DNA from: Flaviflexus salsibiostraticola
Lineage (GTDB): Bacteria; Actinomycetota; Actinomycetes; Actinomycetales; Actinomycetaceae
DNA: 64,000 nt
Direction of reading: 5' to 3'
Assembly (NCBI RefSeq): GCF_003952265.1
Contig: NZ_CP034438.1
Location: 1,116,001 to 1,180,000, forward strand
Shown here one piece after another: positions 1-8,621 of this stretch (the stretch's first letter is position 1; each line of letters opens with the position of its first letter). Under the pieces are notes generated by a model, which did no database searches, was not told the origin of the DNA, and worked only from the letters and a program-made list of their open reading frames with translations. Position numbers and translations under genes: made by a program.

Positions 1-830
1 AGTTCTACAACCCGGCCAACTCGGTCAAGGACCGCATCGGCGTCGCCATCGTCGACGCGGCCGAAAAGTCCGGCGCGCTCAAGCCCGGCGGCACCATCGT
101 TGAGGCCACCTCCGGCAACACCGGTATCGCCCTTGCCTTCGTCGGGGCAGCCCGGGGTTACACGGTCGTTCTCACGATGCCGTCCTCGATGTCGAAGGAG
201 CGGCGCGCGCTGCTCCGCGCCTACGGCGCCGAGCTCGTTCTCACCGAGCCGTCCGAGGGCATGAGGGGCGCCGTCGAGAAGGCCGAGGAGATCGCCAAGG
301 AGCGCGAGGGCGCTGTGCTCGCCTCGCAGTTTGCCAACGAGGCCAACCCCGCCATCCACGAGGCCACAACCGGCCCCGAGATCTGGGCCGACACGGACGG
401 CGAGGTCGCGGCACTCGTCTCGGGCATTGGCACCGGCGGCACCATCACCGGCGCCGGCCGCTTCCTCCGCTCGAAGAACCCGGACGTCAAGCTCTTCGCC
501 GTCGAGCCGGCCGAGTCCCCCCTCCTCTCCAAGGGCAAGGCCGGCCCGCACAAGATCCAGGGCATCGGCGCGAACTTCATCCCCGAGGTCCTCGACACCG
601 AGCTCTACGACGAGGTCATCACCGTCCCGACTGAGGATGCCTTCACGTGGGCGCGTGCGGCTGCGACGAAGGAGGGCCTCCTCGTCGGCATCTCGTCCGG
701 CGCCGCGCTCAAGGCCGCGGGAGAAATCGCGGATCGCGACGAGTTCGCGGGTCAGAACATCGTCGTCATCATCCCGTCCTTCGGCGAGCGCTACCTGTCG
801 ACGCCGCTGTTCGAGGGCCTGGTGGACTGA
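1..830 (+). CDS. cysK: Cysteine synthase A (O-acetylserine sulfhydrylase), 5' truncated by window edge
   Basis: PLP enzyme that joins O-acetylserine and sulfide to make cysteine. The frame is open from base 3, so about 276 of the usual ~310 residues are present and roughly the first 35 are outside the window. Visible family motifs are the PLP-lysine segment [10 protein letters not shown], the substrate loop [10 protein letters not shown], the phosphate-binding run [11 protein letters not shown] and, near the C-terminus, [11 protein letters not shown]. The stop codon directly abuts the ATG of cysE (TGA then ATG), so the two are translationally coupled. Both enzymes form the cysteine synthase complex in many bacteria. 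Identity is secure; CysM-type use of other substrates is less likely given the cysE partner. Confidence 0.95.
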   Translation, partial: FYNPANSVKDRIGVAIVDAAEKSGALKPGGTIVEATSGNTGIALAFVGAARGYTVVLTMPSSMSKERRALLRAYGAELVLTEPSEGMRGAVEKAEEIAKEREGAVLASQFANEANPAIHEATTGPEIWADTDGEVAALVSGIGTGGTITGAGRFLRSKNPDVKLFAVEPAESPLLSKGKAGPHKIQGIGANFIPEVLDTELYDEVITVPTEDAFTWARAAATKEGLLVGISSGAALKAAGEIADRDEFAGQNIVVIIPSFGERYLSTPLFEGLVD

Positions 831-1412
831 ATGATCTTCTCGCTGGGCGCATCCCTCACCACCCTTCTCAAGGAGGATCTTGAGGCGGCGCGCAGGCGTG
901 ACCCCGCTGCACGGACCTCCCTTGAGGTTGCTCTCGCCTACCCGGGCGTGCACGCCCTGTGGGCACACCGCATCGCCCATGCCATGTGGACGAAGTCGGA
1001 CCTGCTCAAGCTGCCCGCCCGCCTGCTCTCGCAGGTGGCCCGGTCGATCACCGGCATCGAGATCCACCCCGGTGCGAAGCTCGGCCGCCGCATGTTCATC
1101 GACCACGGCATGGGAGTCGTCATCGGCGAGACCGCTGAGGTCGGCGAGGATGTCATGCTCTACCACGGCACGACGCTCGGCGGTGTCTCCCTCAGCAAGG
1201 GCAAGCGTCACCCGACCGTCGGCAACCGGGTGACGATCGGCGCCGGCGCGAAGGTCCTCGGCCCGATCACCCTGGGTGATGACAGCCAGATCGGTGCGAA
1301 TGCCGTCGTCATCCGCGACGTGCCCGCAGGGGTCACCGCCGTCGGCGTCCCAGCGAAGAATCGGTCGGTTCCCGTGCTCGAGCCGGCCATGGATCCAGCG
1401 ATCTGGATCTGA
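831..1412 (+). CDS. cysE: Serine O-acetyltransferase
   Basis: Acetylates serine with acetyl-CoA, the committed step of cysteine synthesis, and feeds the CysK encoded just upstream. The 193-residue product is of the short actinobacterial/Bacillus type. It has an N-terminal helical part followed by a left-handed beta-helix of hexapeptide repeats from about residue 75 ([50 protein letters not shown]). The catalytic His of the FIDHG motif is present. The start ATG follows the cysK stop without a gap, and no separate ribosome binding site is needed. The C-terminus ends in Ile (DPAIWI), which matches the general rule that the CysE tail inserts into the CysK active site. Confidence 0.95.
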   Translation: MIFSLGASLTTLLKEDLEAARRRDPAARTSLEVALAYPGVHALWAHRIAHAMWTKSDLLKLPARLLSQVARSITGIEIHPGAKLGRRMFIDHGMGVVIGETAEVGEDVMLYHGTTLGGVSLSKGKRHPTVGNRVTIGAGAKVLGPITLGDDSQIGANAVVIRDVPAGVTAVGVPAKNRSVPVLEPAMDPAIWI

Positions 1413-1423
1413 CCGGATACGAC

Positions 1424-1450
1424 ATCGCCCCGCCTGACAGGCGGGGCGAT
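1424..1450. terminator. Terminator hairpin between cysE and rpiB
   Basis: Perfect 11-bp inverted repeat (ATCGCCCCGCC / GGCGGGGCGAT) with a 5-nt loop, placed 12 bases after the cysE stop and before the convergent rpiB stop. There is no long T run, so it may serve both strands. Confidence 0.8.
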
Positions 1451-1490
1451 CGTCATTGTCTGGCCGACGGCAGATCACCGTCGGTTGGGG

Positions 1491-1934
1491 TCAGCCCTCG
1501 TACTCGGTGAGGAGGTCGATGCGGTCCTGGTGGCGCTGCTCGCCGGAGAACGGCTCCTCGAGGAAGGCGTCGACGAGTGCGAATGCCTCCTCCTGGGAGT
1601 GCTGGCGGGCGCCGATGGCGATGACGTTGGCGTTGTTGTGCTCGCGGCCGAGGCGGGCGGTCGCGTCCGACCACGCGAGGATCGCGCGGACGCCCTTCAC
1701 CTTGTTGGCCGCGATCTGCTCGCCGTTGCCGGAGCCGCCGATGACGACGCCGAGGGAGCCCTCGTCGGCGACAACGGCCTCCCCCGCTGCGAAGCAGAAC
1801 GGCGGATAGTGATCGAGCGCGTCGTAGTCGTGCGCGCCATGGTCGACCACCTCGTGGCCGGCCTCCTGCAGGTGCTTGACGAGAGCCTCTTTGAGCTCGA
1901 AGCCCGCATGGTCTGTACCGATGTGTATACGCAT
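1491..1934 (-). CDS. rpiB: Ribose-5-phosphate isomerase B
   Basis: Interconverts ribose-5-phosphate and ribulose-5-phosphate in the pentose phosphate pathway. The 147-residue protein starts MRIHIGTDHAG and carries the RpiB/LacAB signature GGSGNGEQIAANK. In this motif the catalytic base is Glu, as in mycobacterial enzymes, rather than the Cys of E. coli RpiB. The start at 1934 was chosen because it fits the family N-terminus; GGGAG lies only 2 nt upstream, so a start four codons earlier (1946) cannot be excluded. The gene is monocistronic, converging with cysE and diverging from the M13 peptidase gene at 2000. Confidence 0.93.
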   Translation of the reverse strand: MRIHIGTDHAGFELKEALVKHLQEAGHEVVDHGAHDYDALDHYPPFCFAAGEAVVADEGSLGVVIGGSGNGEQIAANKVKGVRAILAWSDATARLGREHNNANVIAIGARQHSQEEAFALVDAFLEEPFSGEQRHQDRIDLLTEYEG

Positions 1935-1963
1935 AGCTCCCAGCATAACCCGACCCGAATCGG

Positions 1964-1993
1964 TTCAGGTGCGACCACTGGTCCCCCTAGACT
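1964..1993 (+). promoter_or_regulatory. Promoter of the M13 peptidase gene, leaderless type
   Basis: TTCAGG (1964-1969), 18-nt spacer, TAGACT (1988-1993). The ATG at 2000 starts 6 nt after the -10 box, so the transcript would begin at or next to the start codon. No Shine-Dalgarno sequence is present, which agrees with a leaderless mRNA. Confidence 0.6.
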
Positions 1994-1999
1994 GGTCGA

Positions 2000-3982
2000 A
2001 TGACTGATCCCATACTCGACAGCGTCCTTACCGACGCCAAGCAATCCGTCCGCATCCAAGACGACCTCTTCCGCTGGGTCAACGGCACGTGGCTCGACAC
2101 CCATGAGATCCCCGCCGACCGTCCGAGTGACGGCTCCTTCTACCTCCTCAATGAGCAGTCGGAGGAGCGGGTCAAGGCCATCATCGACGAGCTGTCACAG
2201 GGCAGCCCGGAGGGTGACGCGAAGAAGATCGCGGACTACTTCCGCTCGTACATGAATCTCGATGCGATCAACGAGGCCGGCATCGCCCCTCTCGAGGGCG
2301 ACCTCTCCCTCATCCGCTCCGCCGACACGAAGGAGGCGCTGGCCGGGGTGACCGGGACGCTGATGCGCACCGGCGTTCGCGTCCCCTTCAGCTTCGACAT
2401 CGACGCGGACCTCAATGATCCGGACACGTACGTCCTGTTCGCCGCGCAGTCTGGACTGTCCCTGCCGGATGAGGCGTACTACCGCGCCGAGCAGCACGCA
2501 CCTACCTTCGAGGACTTCCGGGCGTTCGTCCCCGAATTCCTCGAACTCGCGGGCCTCGTCGATGACCCTGAGGGCGCCGGCGCCCGGATCGTCGGCTACG
2601 AGACTGCACTCGCCTCGCACCACGCCGACGTGGTGACGACCCGCGACACCGACAGGATCAACAACCCGATGCCGTGGTCCGACTTCGTCGAGTCCGCGCC
2701 GGGCTTCGACTGGGACGCCGCCCGCGAGGCTCTGGGCGTGCCCGCCGACCTCGTCGACCGCGTTATCGTCCTCACCCCCGACGCCCTCGCGGGCGCCGCG
2801 ACAGTCTGGTCGGAGACCGACCTCGATACCCTGAAGGAATACCTGTCCTGGCAGGTCCTCCTTGCACGCGCCTCCTACCTGACCGAGGAGATCGACAACA
2901 AGAACTTCGAGTTCTTCCGCAGGAGGCTCACGGGAACGACCGAGCAGAAGGAGCGCTGGAAGCGCGCCGTTGCGGTCGTCTCCGGTGTGCTCGGTGAAGC
3001 ACTCGGAAAGATCTATGTCGAGCGTCATTTCCCGCCCGACCACAAGGCGAAAATGGAGCAGCTCGTCGCCGATCTGCTCGAGGCCTACCGGGAATCGATC
3101 CAGGGTCTGGATTGGATGGGCGAGGAGACGAAGGTGCGTGCGATGGAGAAGCTCGCCACCTTCAATCCGAAGATCGGCTACCCCGACAGGTGGCGGGACT
3201 ACGCAGCCCTCGAGATCACCGATGACCTGCTCGGCAACGTGCGGGCCGCGAACGCCTTCGAGACCGACCGGGCGATCGCCAAGCTCGGTAAGCCGATGGA
3301 CCGCGACGAGTGGTTCATGCCGCCTCAGATGGTCAACGCCTACTACAACCCGGTGTGGAACGAGATCGTCTTCCCCGCCGCGATCCTCCAGCCGCCCTTC
3401 TTCGACCCCGACGCGGATGACGCCTGGAACTACGGCGGCATCGGGGCCGTCATCGGCCACGAGATCGGCCATGGCTTCGACGATCAGGGTTCGAAGTACG
3501 ACGCGACGGGACGCCTCAACAACTGGTGGACAGATGAAGACCGTAAGGAATTCGAGAAGCGGGCCGACGCCCTCATCGCCCAGTACAACGCCTACACACC
3601 CGCCCAGCTCGAGGACTCCGAGCACCACGTCAACGGCGCCCTCACGATCGGTGAGAACATCGGTGACCTGGGCGGTCTGACGATCGGGCTCAAGGCGTAC
3701 GAGATCGCCCTGCGCCGCGCAGGGTACGCGGGCCTGGAGGATGCCCCTGTCATCAATGGCGTCACCGGCGCCCAGCGCGTCTTCTACTCCTACGCCCGCA
3801 TCTGGCGGTCGAAGTCGCGCGACGAGATGGCGATCGTCCTTCTCTCGGTCGACCCGCACTCGCCCGCCGAGTTCCGCTGCAACGGCGTCGTCAAGAACCT
3901 CACGAGCTTCCATGAGGCGTTCGACGTGACCGAGGGCGACGAGCTCTACCTGCCGCCCGCCGAACGGGTCGCCATCTGGTGA
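2000..3982 (+). CDS. pepO: M13 family zinc metallopeptidase (PepO/neprilysin type)
   Basis: 660-residue oligopeptidase of the neprilysin family. The zinc motif HEIGH lies near residue 487 (context AVIGHEIGHGFDD), and the third-ligand motif ENIGD near residue 552. The family's NAYYNP segment, which binds substrate backbone, precedes them at about residue 450. The C-terminus (EFRCNGVVKN...) shows the typical C-terminal RCN element; the residue after it does not form the classical CxxW, as in many bacterial members. No signal peptide or membrane anchor is seen, so it should be cytosolic and degrade small peptides. It is transcribed alone, probably as a leaderless message, and ends at a strong convergent terminator. 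Confidence 0.93.
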   Translation: MTDPILDSVLTDAKQSVRIQDDLFRWVNGTWLDTHEIPADRPSDGSFYLLNEQSEERVKAIIDELSQGSPEGDAKKIADYFRSYMNLDAINEAGIAPLEGDLSLIRSADTKEALAGVTGTLMRTGVRVPFSFDIDADLNDPDTYVLFAAQSGLSLPDEAYYRAEQHAPTFEDFRAFVPEFLELAGLVDDPEGAGARIVGYETALASHHADVVTTRDTDRINNPMPWSDFVESAPGFDWDAAREALGVPADLVDRVIVLTPDALAGAATVWSETDLDTLKEYLSWQVLLARASYLTEEIDNKNFEFFRRRLTGTTEQKERWKRAVAVVSGVLGEALGKIYVERHFPPDHKAKMEQLVADLLEAYRESIQGLDWMGEETKVRAMEKLATFNPKIGYPDRWRDYAALEITDDLLGNVRAANAFETDRAIAKLGKPMDRDEWFMPPQMVNAYYNPVWNEIVFPAAILQPPFFDPDADDAWNYGGIGAVIGHEIGHGFDDQGSKYDATGRLNNWWTDEDRKEFEKRADALIAQYNAYTPAQLEDSEHHVNGALTIGENIGDLGGLTIGLKAYEIALRRAGYAGLEDAPVINGVTGAQRVFYSYARIWRSKSRDEMAIVLLSVDPHSPAEFRCNGVVKNLTSFHEAFDVTEGDELYLPPAERVAIW

Positions 3983-4045
3983 CCACCGGGCGGGTCATGG
4001 TGATGGACAAACGGGTCACGGTGACAGCCCAACGGAGCACCGACT

Positions 4046-4091
4046 GAGAAGGGTGTGGCGCGGAGGATCACCTCCGCGCCACACCCTTCTC
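4046..4091. terminator. Convergent terminator after pepO
   Basis: Perfect 21-bp inverted repeat (4046-4066 with 4071-4091) around the 4-nt loop ATCA, between two convergent genes. It is long and GC-rich enough to stop transcription from both sides. Confidence 0.85.
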
Positions 4092-4096
4092 GTGGG

Positions 4097-4720
4097 TCAG
4101 TTCGACTGAAGCGATGCGAGCATCTGCCGCACATCCTCGAGGTTCTCCTCGAAGATCTCCGGTGTCGCCGAGAAGGCGACCTCCTGCAGTCCGTCCTCGG
4201 CGAAGATCGGGTAGACAACCTGGCGGATCTGCACACCGTCGGCATCCCGCGAGACGATGATGCCCTCGACCGAGGTGCCCTCGACCTCGATCGGGTCGGC
4301 CTCGTCGACCGTCACGCCCTCACCGGTGAAGACATTCCCCGTCGCCGAGCGCCACTCCTCGTAGCTGGTCGGCACGCCGGAGATCGTGTTCGGAGCCCAC
4401 GTGCCGATGATGTTCGCCGCGAACTCGGCGTTGTTGACATCGGAGACGAGCAGGACGGTCATGTTGACCGTCTCGTCGAGCGGGGCGGGGTACGCCTGCC
4501 AGCCGTCGGCCAGAGTCAGGCTGTATCGCCCGTCGGTCGACGTGGCGACGCCATCCTCAACAACCATGACGTCGCCGGCATCCTCAGTCGGCTCCTCGGC
4601 CGCCGCCGAGTCGTCGCGCGTGCTCTCCTCGACGGTTCCGTTCGCCGGCTCCTCATCGGATGAGCAGGCCGCGAGCCCGGCGAGGGCGATGATCGCGGTC
4701 GCTGCCAGTCGTCTCATCAT
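4097..4720 (-). CDS. Putative lipoprotein with acidic linker
   Basis: 207-residue exported lipoprotein of unknown function. The N-terminus MMRRLAATAIIALAGLAAC is a lipoprotein signal with lipobox LAAC. It is followed by an acidic, low-complexity linker (residues ~20-50, rich in Glu, Asp, Ala and Thr) and then a compact domain beginning GRYSLTLADGW. This domain looks like the PsbP/LpqN-type folds seen in actinobacterial lipoproteins (WQAYPAP..., repeated strand patterns), but I cannot assign it firmly. Its ATG overlaps the stop of the upstream thiol protein gene in an ATGA (4717-4720), so the two are co-translated. Whether they share a role is not shown. Confidence 0.75.
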   Translation of the reverse strand: MMRRLAATAIIALAGLAACSSDEEPANGTVEESTRDDSAAAEEPTEDAGDVMVVEDGVATSTDGRYSLTLADGWQAYPAPLDETVNMTVLLVSDVNNAEFAANIIGTWAPNTISGVPTSYEEWRSATGNVFTGEGVTVDEADPIEVEGTSVEGIIVSRDADGVQIRQVVYPIFAEDGLQEVAFSATPEIFEENLEDVRQMLASLQSN

Positions 4721-5322
4721 TCGAAGGACGGACCCTTCTCGCGGGAGCGCTTGAGCTCGTAGAAGCCGGGAACGCTGGCGACGAGGAGCGCGCCGTCGTA
4801 GAGGCGCAGCGCATCATCCCCGCGAGGGGCGGGGGTGACGACCGGCCCGAAGAAGGCATTGCCGTTGATGGAGATGGTGGGGACGCCGACATCGTCGCCG
4901 ACCAGGTCGGTCGCCCCCTTGAGGTCGGTCACGATCCCCTCATCGAACTCGCCGGCCTCGGCGCGCTCGACGAGTGAGACATCGAGATCGAGTGCTTCGA
5001 GAGCCTCGACGATGGCGGAGCGCTCGTTGAGCCGCTCACCCGGGTGGAAGCGCGTGCCGACCTCGGTGTAGAAGCGGCCGAGCGTCTCGTTGTCGTAGGT
5101 CTGCCCGACGCCGACGGCGACCTGCGCACCGAGGCGGGCGTCCTCCATCATCTGGGCGTAGCGCTCGTCGAGATCGCGTCCCTCGTTGAGCTTCGTCAGG
5201 GAGAGGACGCGCCACGTGACGTCGACCTCGCGGTTGGGGACGATCTCTTCAGCGATCCAGCGGGATGTCATCCAGCACCAGGGGCAGGAGGGATCGAACC
5301 AGAATTCAATAGTGTCAGCCAT
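4717..5322 (-). CDS. DsbA-like mycothiol-dependent nitroreductase, Rv2466c family
   Basis: Thioredoxin-fold protein with active-site motif CPWC in the context FWFDPSCPWCWMTSRW. Length (about 200 residues) and motif match the actinobacterial Rv2466c family, whose mycobacterial member is reduced by mycothiol/mycoredoxin and activates nitro prodrugs. The cis-Pro loop VGVPTISIN is present near residue 150. I chose the ATG at 5322 because MADTIEFWFDP matches the family start and GGGGGA lies upstream; a GTG at 5340 is the alternative. The gene overlaps the following lipoprotein gene by 4 nt. It suggests mycothiol chemistry, and hence an actinobacterium, but mycothiol synthesis genes are not in the window. 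Confidence 0.82.
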   Translation of the reverse strand: MADTIEFWFDPSCPWCWMTSRWIAEEIVPNREVDVTWRVLSLTKLNEGRDLDERYAQMMEDARLGAQVAVGVGQTYDNETLGRFYTEVGTRFHPGERLNERSAIVEALEALDLDVSLVERAEAGEFDEGIVTDLKGATDLVGDDVGVPTISINGNAFFGPVVTPAPRGDDALRLYDGALLVASVPGFYELKRSREKGPSFE

Positions 5323-5440
5323 GTGACCATCGTCCCCCACGAGCGGCCCTCGGACAAAGGGGGCGCGCTCCGCGGTCAGCGTATTCTCGCGCCTGGCAGT
5401 AGTGTGGAGGTCATACTCCCATCACCCCGAAAGGACATTC

Positions 5441-7966
5441 ATGCCAGGAGAGAACCTGACCAGGTCGGAGGCCATCGAACGCGCCGCAGCGATCGCGACC
5501 GAGCGATACCGGATCGAACTCGACCTGCGAGGCGATGACACGTTCTCCTCGATCACGACGATCGAATTCGCGGCCACGGCGGCCGAGACCTTCGTCGACC
5601 TCATCGGCACCGTCAACTCGATCATGCTCAACGGCGAACAGATCGATCCGTCCGTCCACGTCGATTCCCGCATCCACCTCACCGGGCTCCGTGACCACAA
5701 CACCCTCGTGGTGGACGCGACGTGCCGGTTCATGAACACCGGTGAGGGCATGCACAGGTTCGTCGACCCCGTCGACGGGGAGACCTACCTCTACACCCAG
5801 TTCGAGGTCGCCGACGCCCGCCGCGTCTTCGCGGTGTTCGAGCAGCCCGACCTCAAGGCCGAGTTCACCTTCGACGTCACTGCACCCAGCCACTGGCAGG
5901 TGTTCTCCAACTCCCCCACGCCCGAGCCGACCACCGTCGACGAGACATCGAGCCGCTGGGAGTTCACTCCCTCGGAGCGGATCTCCTCCTACCTCACCGC
6001 GATCGTCGCAGGCCCTTACAGGGGCGGCACCTCGGAGCTGGTCAGCTCCGATGGCCGGACCATCCCGCTCGGTGTCTACTGCCGCGCCTCGCTCGCCGAG
6101 CATCTCGATGCCGACGAGGTCATGGACATCACGAAGGCTGGCTTCGCGTTCTTCGAGAAGGAGTACAGTCACCCGTACCCGTTCCGCAAGTACGACCAGA
6201 TCTTTGTTCCGGAGTTCAATGCCGGCGCCATGGAGAACGCGGGCGCCGTCACCATCACGGAAACGTACGTGTTCCGCTCCCGGGCCACCGGCGCCGTCAT
6301 CGAGCGCCGCGCGATCACGATCCTCCACGAGCTCGCCCACATGTGGTTCGGGGACCTCGTGACGATGAAGTGGTGGGATGATCTGTGGCTGAACGAGTCA
6401 TTCGCCGAGTTCATGTCCCATCTCGCGCTCGACGAGGCGACCCGATGGAACCAGGCATGGCAGACCTTCCTCGCCTCAGAGAAGTCGTGGGCGATGAATG
6501 CGGACCAGCTGCGCTCGACCCACCCGATCGTCTCCGGCGTCAGCGACCTCGAGGAGGTGTGGGCGAACTTCGACGGCATCACCTACGGGAAGGGCGCATC
6601 CGTCCTCAAGCAGCTCGTCGCCTATGTCGGCCGCGAGACGTTCATGGCCGGCCTGTCGGAGTACTTCACGAAGCACTCGTGGAAGAACACCGAACTGTCC
6701 GACCTGCTCGCGGAGCTCGAGACCGCCTCCGGTGTTGACCTGTCCGAGTGGTCGCGCCTGTGGCTCGAAGAGTCCGGACTCACCCTCGCTCGACCTGAGA
6801 TGACGGTCGAGGGCGGGACCATCACAGGGTTCTCGGTCGTTCAGGAGCTTGGCAACTCTGCGAACCTGCGTCCGCACCGCATGGGCATCGGCCTCTACGA
6901 TCTCGAGGACGGCCGCCTCATGCTGCGCCGGCGCGTCGATGTCACCGTTGCGGGCGACCGCACGGCGGTCGACGAGCTCGTCGGGGAGGCCTCCGCCGAT
7001 CTCGTCCTCCTCAACGATGGCGACCTCGCCTACACGAAGATCCGTCTCGACGAAACGTCGCTTGAGACGGCGGTCCGCCACATTGGGGCGTTCGACGACC
7101 CGCTGGCCCGCACCCTCGTCCTCGAGGCCGCCTGGGACATGTGCCGGGACGCGGAGATGTCGGCCTCGTCCTACACGGAGCTCGCGCTCGCCGCGATCGA
7201 GACGGAGGATCACCCGACCGTCCTGCGCATGCTCCTCCTCAACGTCGCCCAGGCCGCGACGATCTACTCGAGCCCGGCCCACAGGGACTCCCTCGTCGTC
7301 ACGGTCGCGGATGCTCTGTTCGCCATCGCGGACCGCGCGGAGGGCGGGTCGGAGCTGCAGTTCCAGGTCGCACTCGAGGCGGCCCGCCGCGCGAAGAGCG
7401 ACAGCCAGCTCGATCGCATCGACTCCTGGCTCGACGGAGCCGAGCTCCCCACCGGCTTCACGCTCGACACGGATGGCCGGTGGACGGTCATCCAGAGCCT
7501 CGCCGCTGCCGGCAGGATCGATGAGACTGCGATCGAATCCGAGCTGAAGAACGACGACACGGCGACGGGCCGCGAGGCCGCCTGGCGGGCGAGGGCCTCT
7601 CTCCCGACCCCCGAGGCGAAGGAGAGCGCCTTCGGCGCCCTCGTCGCGGGCGAGCTGCCCAACATGCAGCAGCGCAGCGCCCTCTTCGGGTTCCAGGCCG
7701 GTGACCACCGCGTCCTTGAGCCGTTCTTCTCCCGCTATCTCGACTGCCTGACGACGGTGTGGAGCGAGCAGACGTACGAGATGGCGCAGCAGCTGGCCAC
7801 CCGCATGTTCACCCCGTCGATCATCGGTCGCGGCATTGATGTCGAAGGGGCACTCGACGGCTGGCTCGAGGAGCATGAGGATGCGGCACCGGCACTGCGC
7901 CGGATCATCATCGAGCACGGCGACTACACGCGCCGCGCCCTCGCCGCGCAGGAGGCCGACGCCTAG
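5441..7966 (+). CDS. pepN: Aminopeptidase N (M1 family)
   Basis: 841-residue zinc aminopeptidase that removes N-terminal residues from peptides. The exopeptidase motif GAMEN is near residue 262 and the zinc motif HELAHMWFGD near residue 296, with the third ligand Glu in LNESFAEF about 19 residues on. The C-terminal half is the ERAP1-like helical domain usual for actinobacterial PepN. The start at 5441 is preceded by AAAGGA at good spacing and gives the family N-terminus MPGENLTRSEA. The stop TAG shares the palindrome CTAG (7963-7966) with the stop of the convergent EIIA gene, so the two coding regions overlap by 4 nt and have no terminator between them. Confidence 0.95.
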   Translation: MPGENLTRSEAIERAAAIATERYRIELDLRGDDTFSSITTIEFAATAAETFVDLIGTVNSIMLNGEQIDPSVHVDSRIHLTGLRDHNTLVVDATCRFMNTGEGMHRFVDPVDGETYLYTQFEVADARRVFAVFEQPDLKAEFTFDVTAPSHWQVFSNSPTPEPTTVDETSSRWEFTPSERISSYLTAIVAGPYRGGTSELVSSDGRTIPLGVYCRASLAEHLDADEVMDITKAGFAFFEKEYSHPYPFRKYDQIFVPEFNAGAMENAGAVTITETYVFRSRATGAVIERRAITILHELAHMWFGDLVTMKWWDDLWLNESFAEFMSHLALDEATRWNQAWQTFLASEKSWAMNADQLRSTHPIVSGVSDLEEVWANFDGITYGKGASVLKQLVAYVGRETFMAGLSEYFTKHSWKNTELSDLLAELETASGVDLSEWSRLWLEESGLTLARPEMTVEGGTITGFSVVQELGNSANLRPHRMGIGLYDLEDGRLMLRRRVDVTVAGDRTAVDELVGEASADLVLLNDGDLAYTKIRLDETSLETAVRHIGAFDDPLARTLVLEAAWDMCRDAEMSASSYTELALAAIETEDHPTVLRMLLLNVAQAATIYSSPAHRDSLVVTVADALFAIADRAEGGSELQFQVALEAARRAKSDSQLDRIDSWLDGAELPTGFTLDTDGRWTVIQSLAAAGRIDETAIESELKNDDTATGREAAWRARASLPTPEAKESAFGALVAGELPNMQQRSALFGFQAGDHRVLEPFFSRYLDCLTTVWSEQTYEMAQQLATRMFTPSIIGRGIDVEGALDGWLEEHEDAAPALRRIIIEHGDYTRRALAAQEADA

Positions 7967-8385
7967 ACAGTCCCGAGCAGGGAGCCGAGATCGACGTGGG
8001 TGCCTGGTGCCGCCATCTGGCGCCAGGCACCCACCTCATGTTCGGGGAGAGTGATGAGGATGATAGAGGACAGCTTGCCCATCCTCGCCCTGTCCATCTC
8101 GATCAGAGGGGTGCCCACCTCGACGCGTGCACCGACCTCGGTCAGGCAGGTCAGCGCATCGCTCTTGAACGTGTCGATGCCGGCGTGGACGAGGCAGGGA
8201 CCGATGATGACGGCATGGGCACGGGCCGCCGTCACCGTGCCTGCGACCGGCGAGCAGACGGTGACGACGCCGGTTTCGTCGGGTTCGACCGCAGCTCCCG
8301 GCCCCAGCAGGAGCTGGGCGAAGACAGGATCGGGGACCGACTCGAGCTCGAGCACGGTCCCCGATAGAGGCGAATGAAGGTTCAC
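7963..8385 (-). CDS. PTS glucose-type EIIA component
   Basis: 140-residue EIIA of the glucose/sucrose family (Crr-like). The segment CLVHAGIDTFK carries the phosphorylated His of the family motif, and AHAVII upstream fits the second conserved His. In the phosphotransfer chain it takes phosphate from HPr and passes it to EIIB. It overlaps the EIIB gene by ATGA (8382-8385) and follows malQ and EIIB in one minus-strand operon. No EIIC permease is linked, so it must serve a permease elsewhere or act as a regulator. The 3' end overlaps the convergent pepN stop. Confidence 0.88.
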   Translation of the reverse strand: MNLHSPLSGTVLELESVPDPVFAQLLLGPGAAVEPDETGVVTVCSPVAGTVTAARAHAVIIGPCLVHAGIDTFKSDALTCLTEVGARVEVGTPLIEMDRARMGKLSSIILITLPEHEVGAWRQMAAPGTHVDLGSLLGTV

Positions 8386-8606
8386 ACCATGTGTTCCGCG
8401 ACGTCTTCGGCATCGGGGCCGACGACGATCTGGACAACGTTGTTCTGCTGAACGACGACGCCGTGGGCGCCGGCTTCCTTCAGCTCGTCCTCCGACACGG
8501 GGTCCAGCGCATTGACCTCGACACGGATGCGGGTGATGCAGGCTTCGACACGCGTAATGTTCTCCCTGCCGCCGAGGGCGGCAACGAGCGAATCAGCTTT
8601 CTCCAT
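8382..8606 (-). CDS. PTS glucose-type EIIB component
   Basis: 74-residue single-domain EIIB. The phospho-accepting cysteine lies in the motif VEACITRIRVEV (Cys at about residue 23), which matches the EIIB-Glc consensus. It would transfer phosphate from EIIA to an incoming sugar through an EIIC domain. Here EIIB is a free-standing protein instead of the usual IIBC fusion. A good ribosome binding site (AGGAGG-like, antisense of cctcctt at 8611-8617) precedes the start. It lies 15 nt after malQ and overlaps EIIA, which suggests use with maltose or maltodextrin-derived sugars. Confidence 0.88.
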   Translation of the reverse strand: MEKADSLVAALGGRENITRVEACITRIRVEVNALDPVSEDELKEAGAHGVVVQQNNVVQIVVGPDAEDVAEHMV

Positions 8607-8621
8607 GATTCCTCCTTGGTC

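Noticed and set aside
2195..3913. 572-codon minus-strand frame antisense to pepO
   Set aside because: It has no recognisable domain and mirrors the third-position GC bias of the well-conserved M13 peptidase on the other strand.
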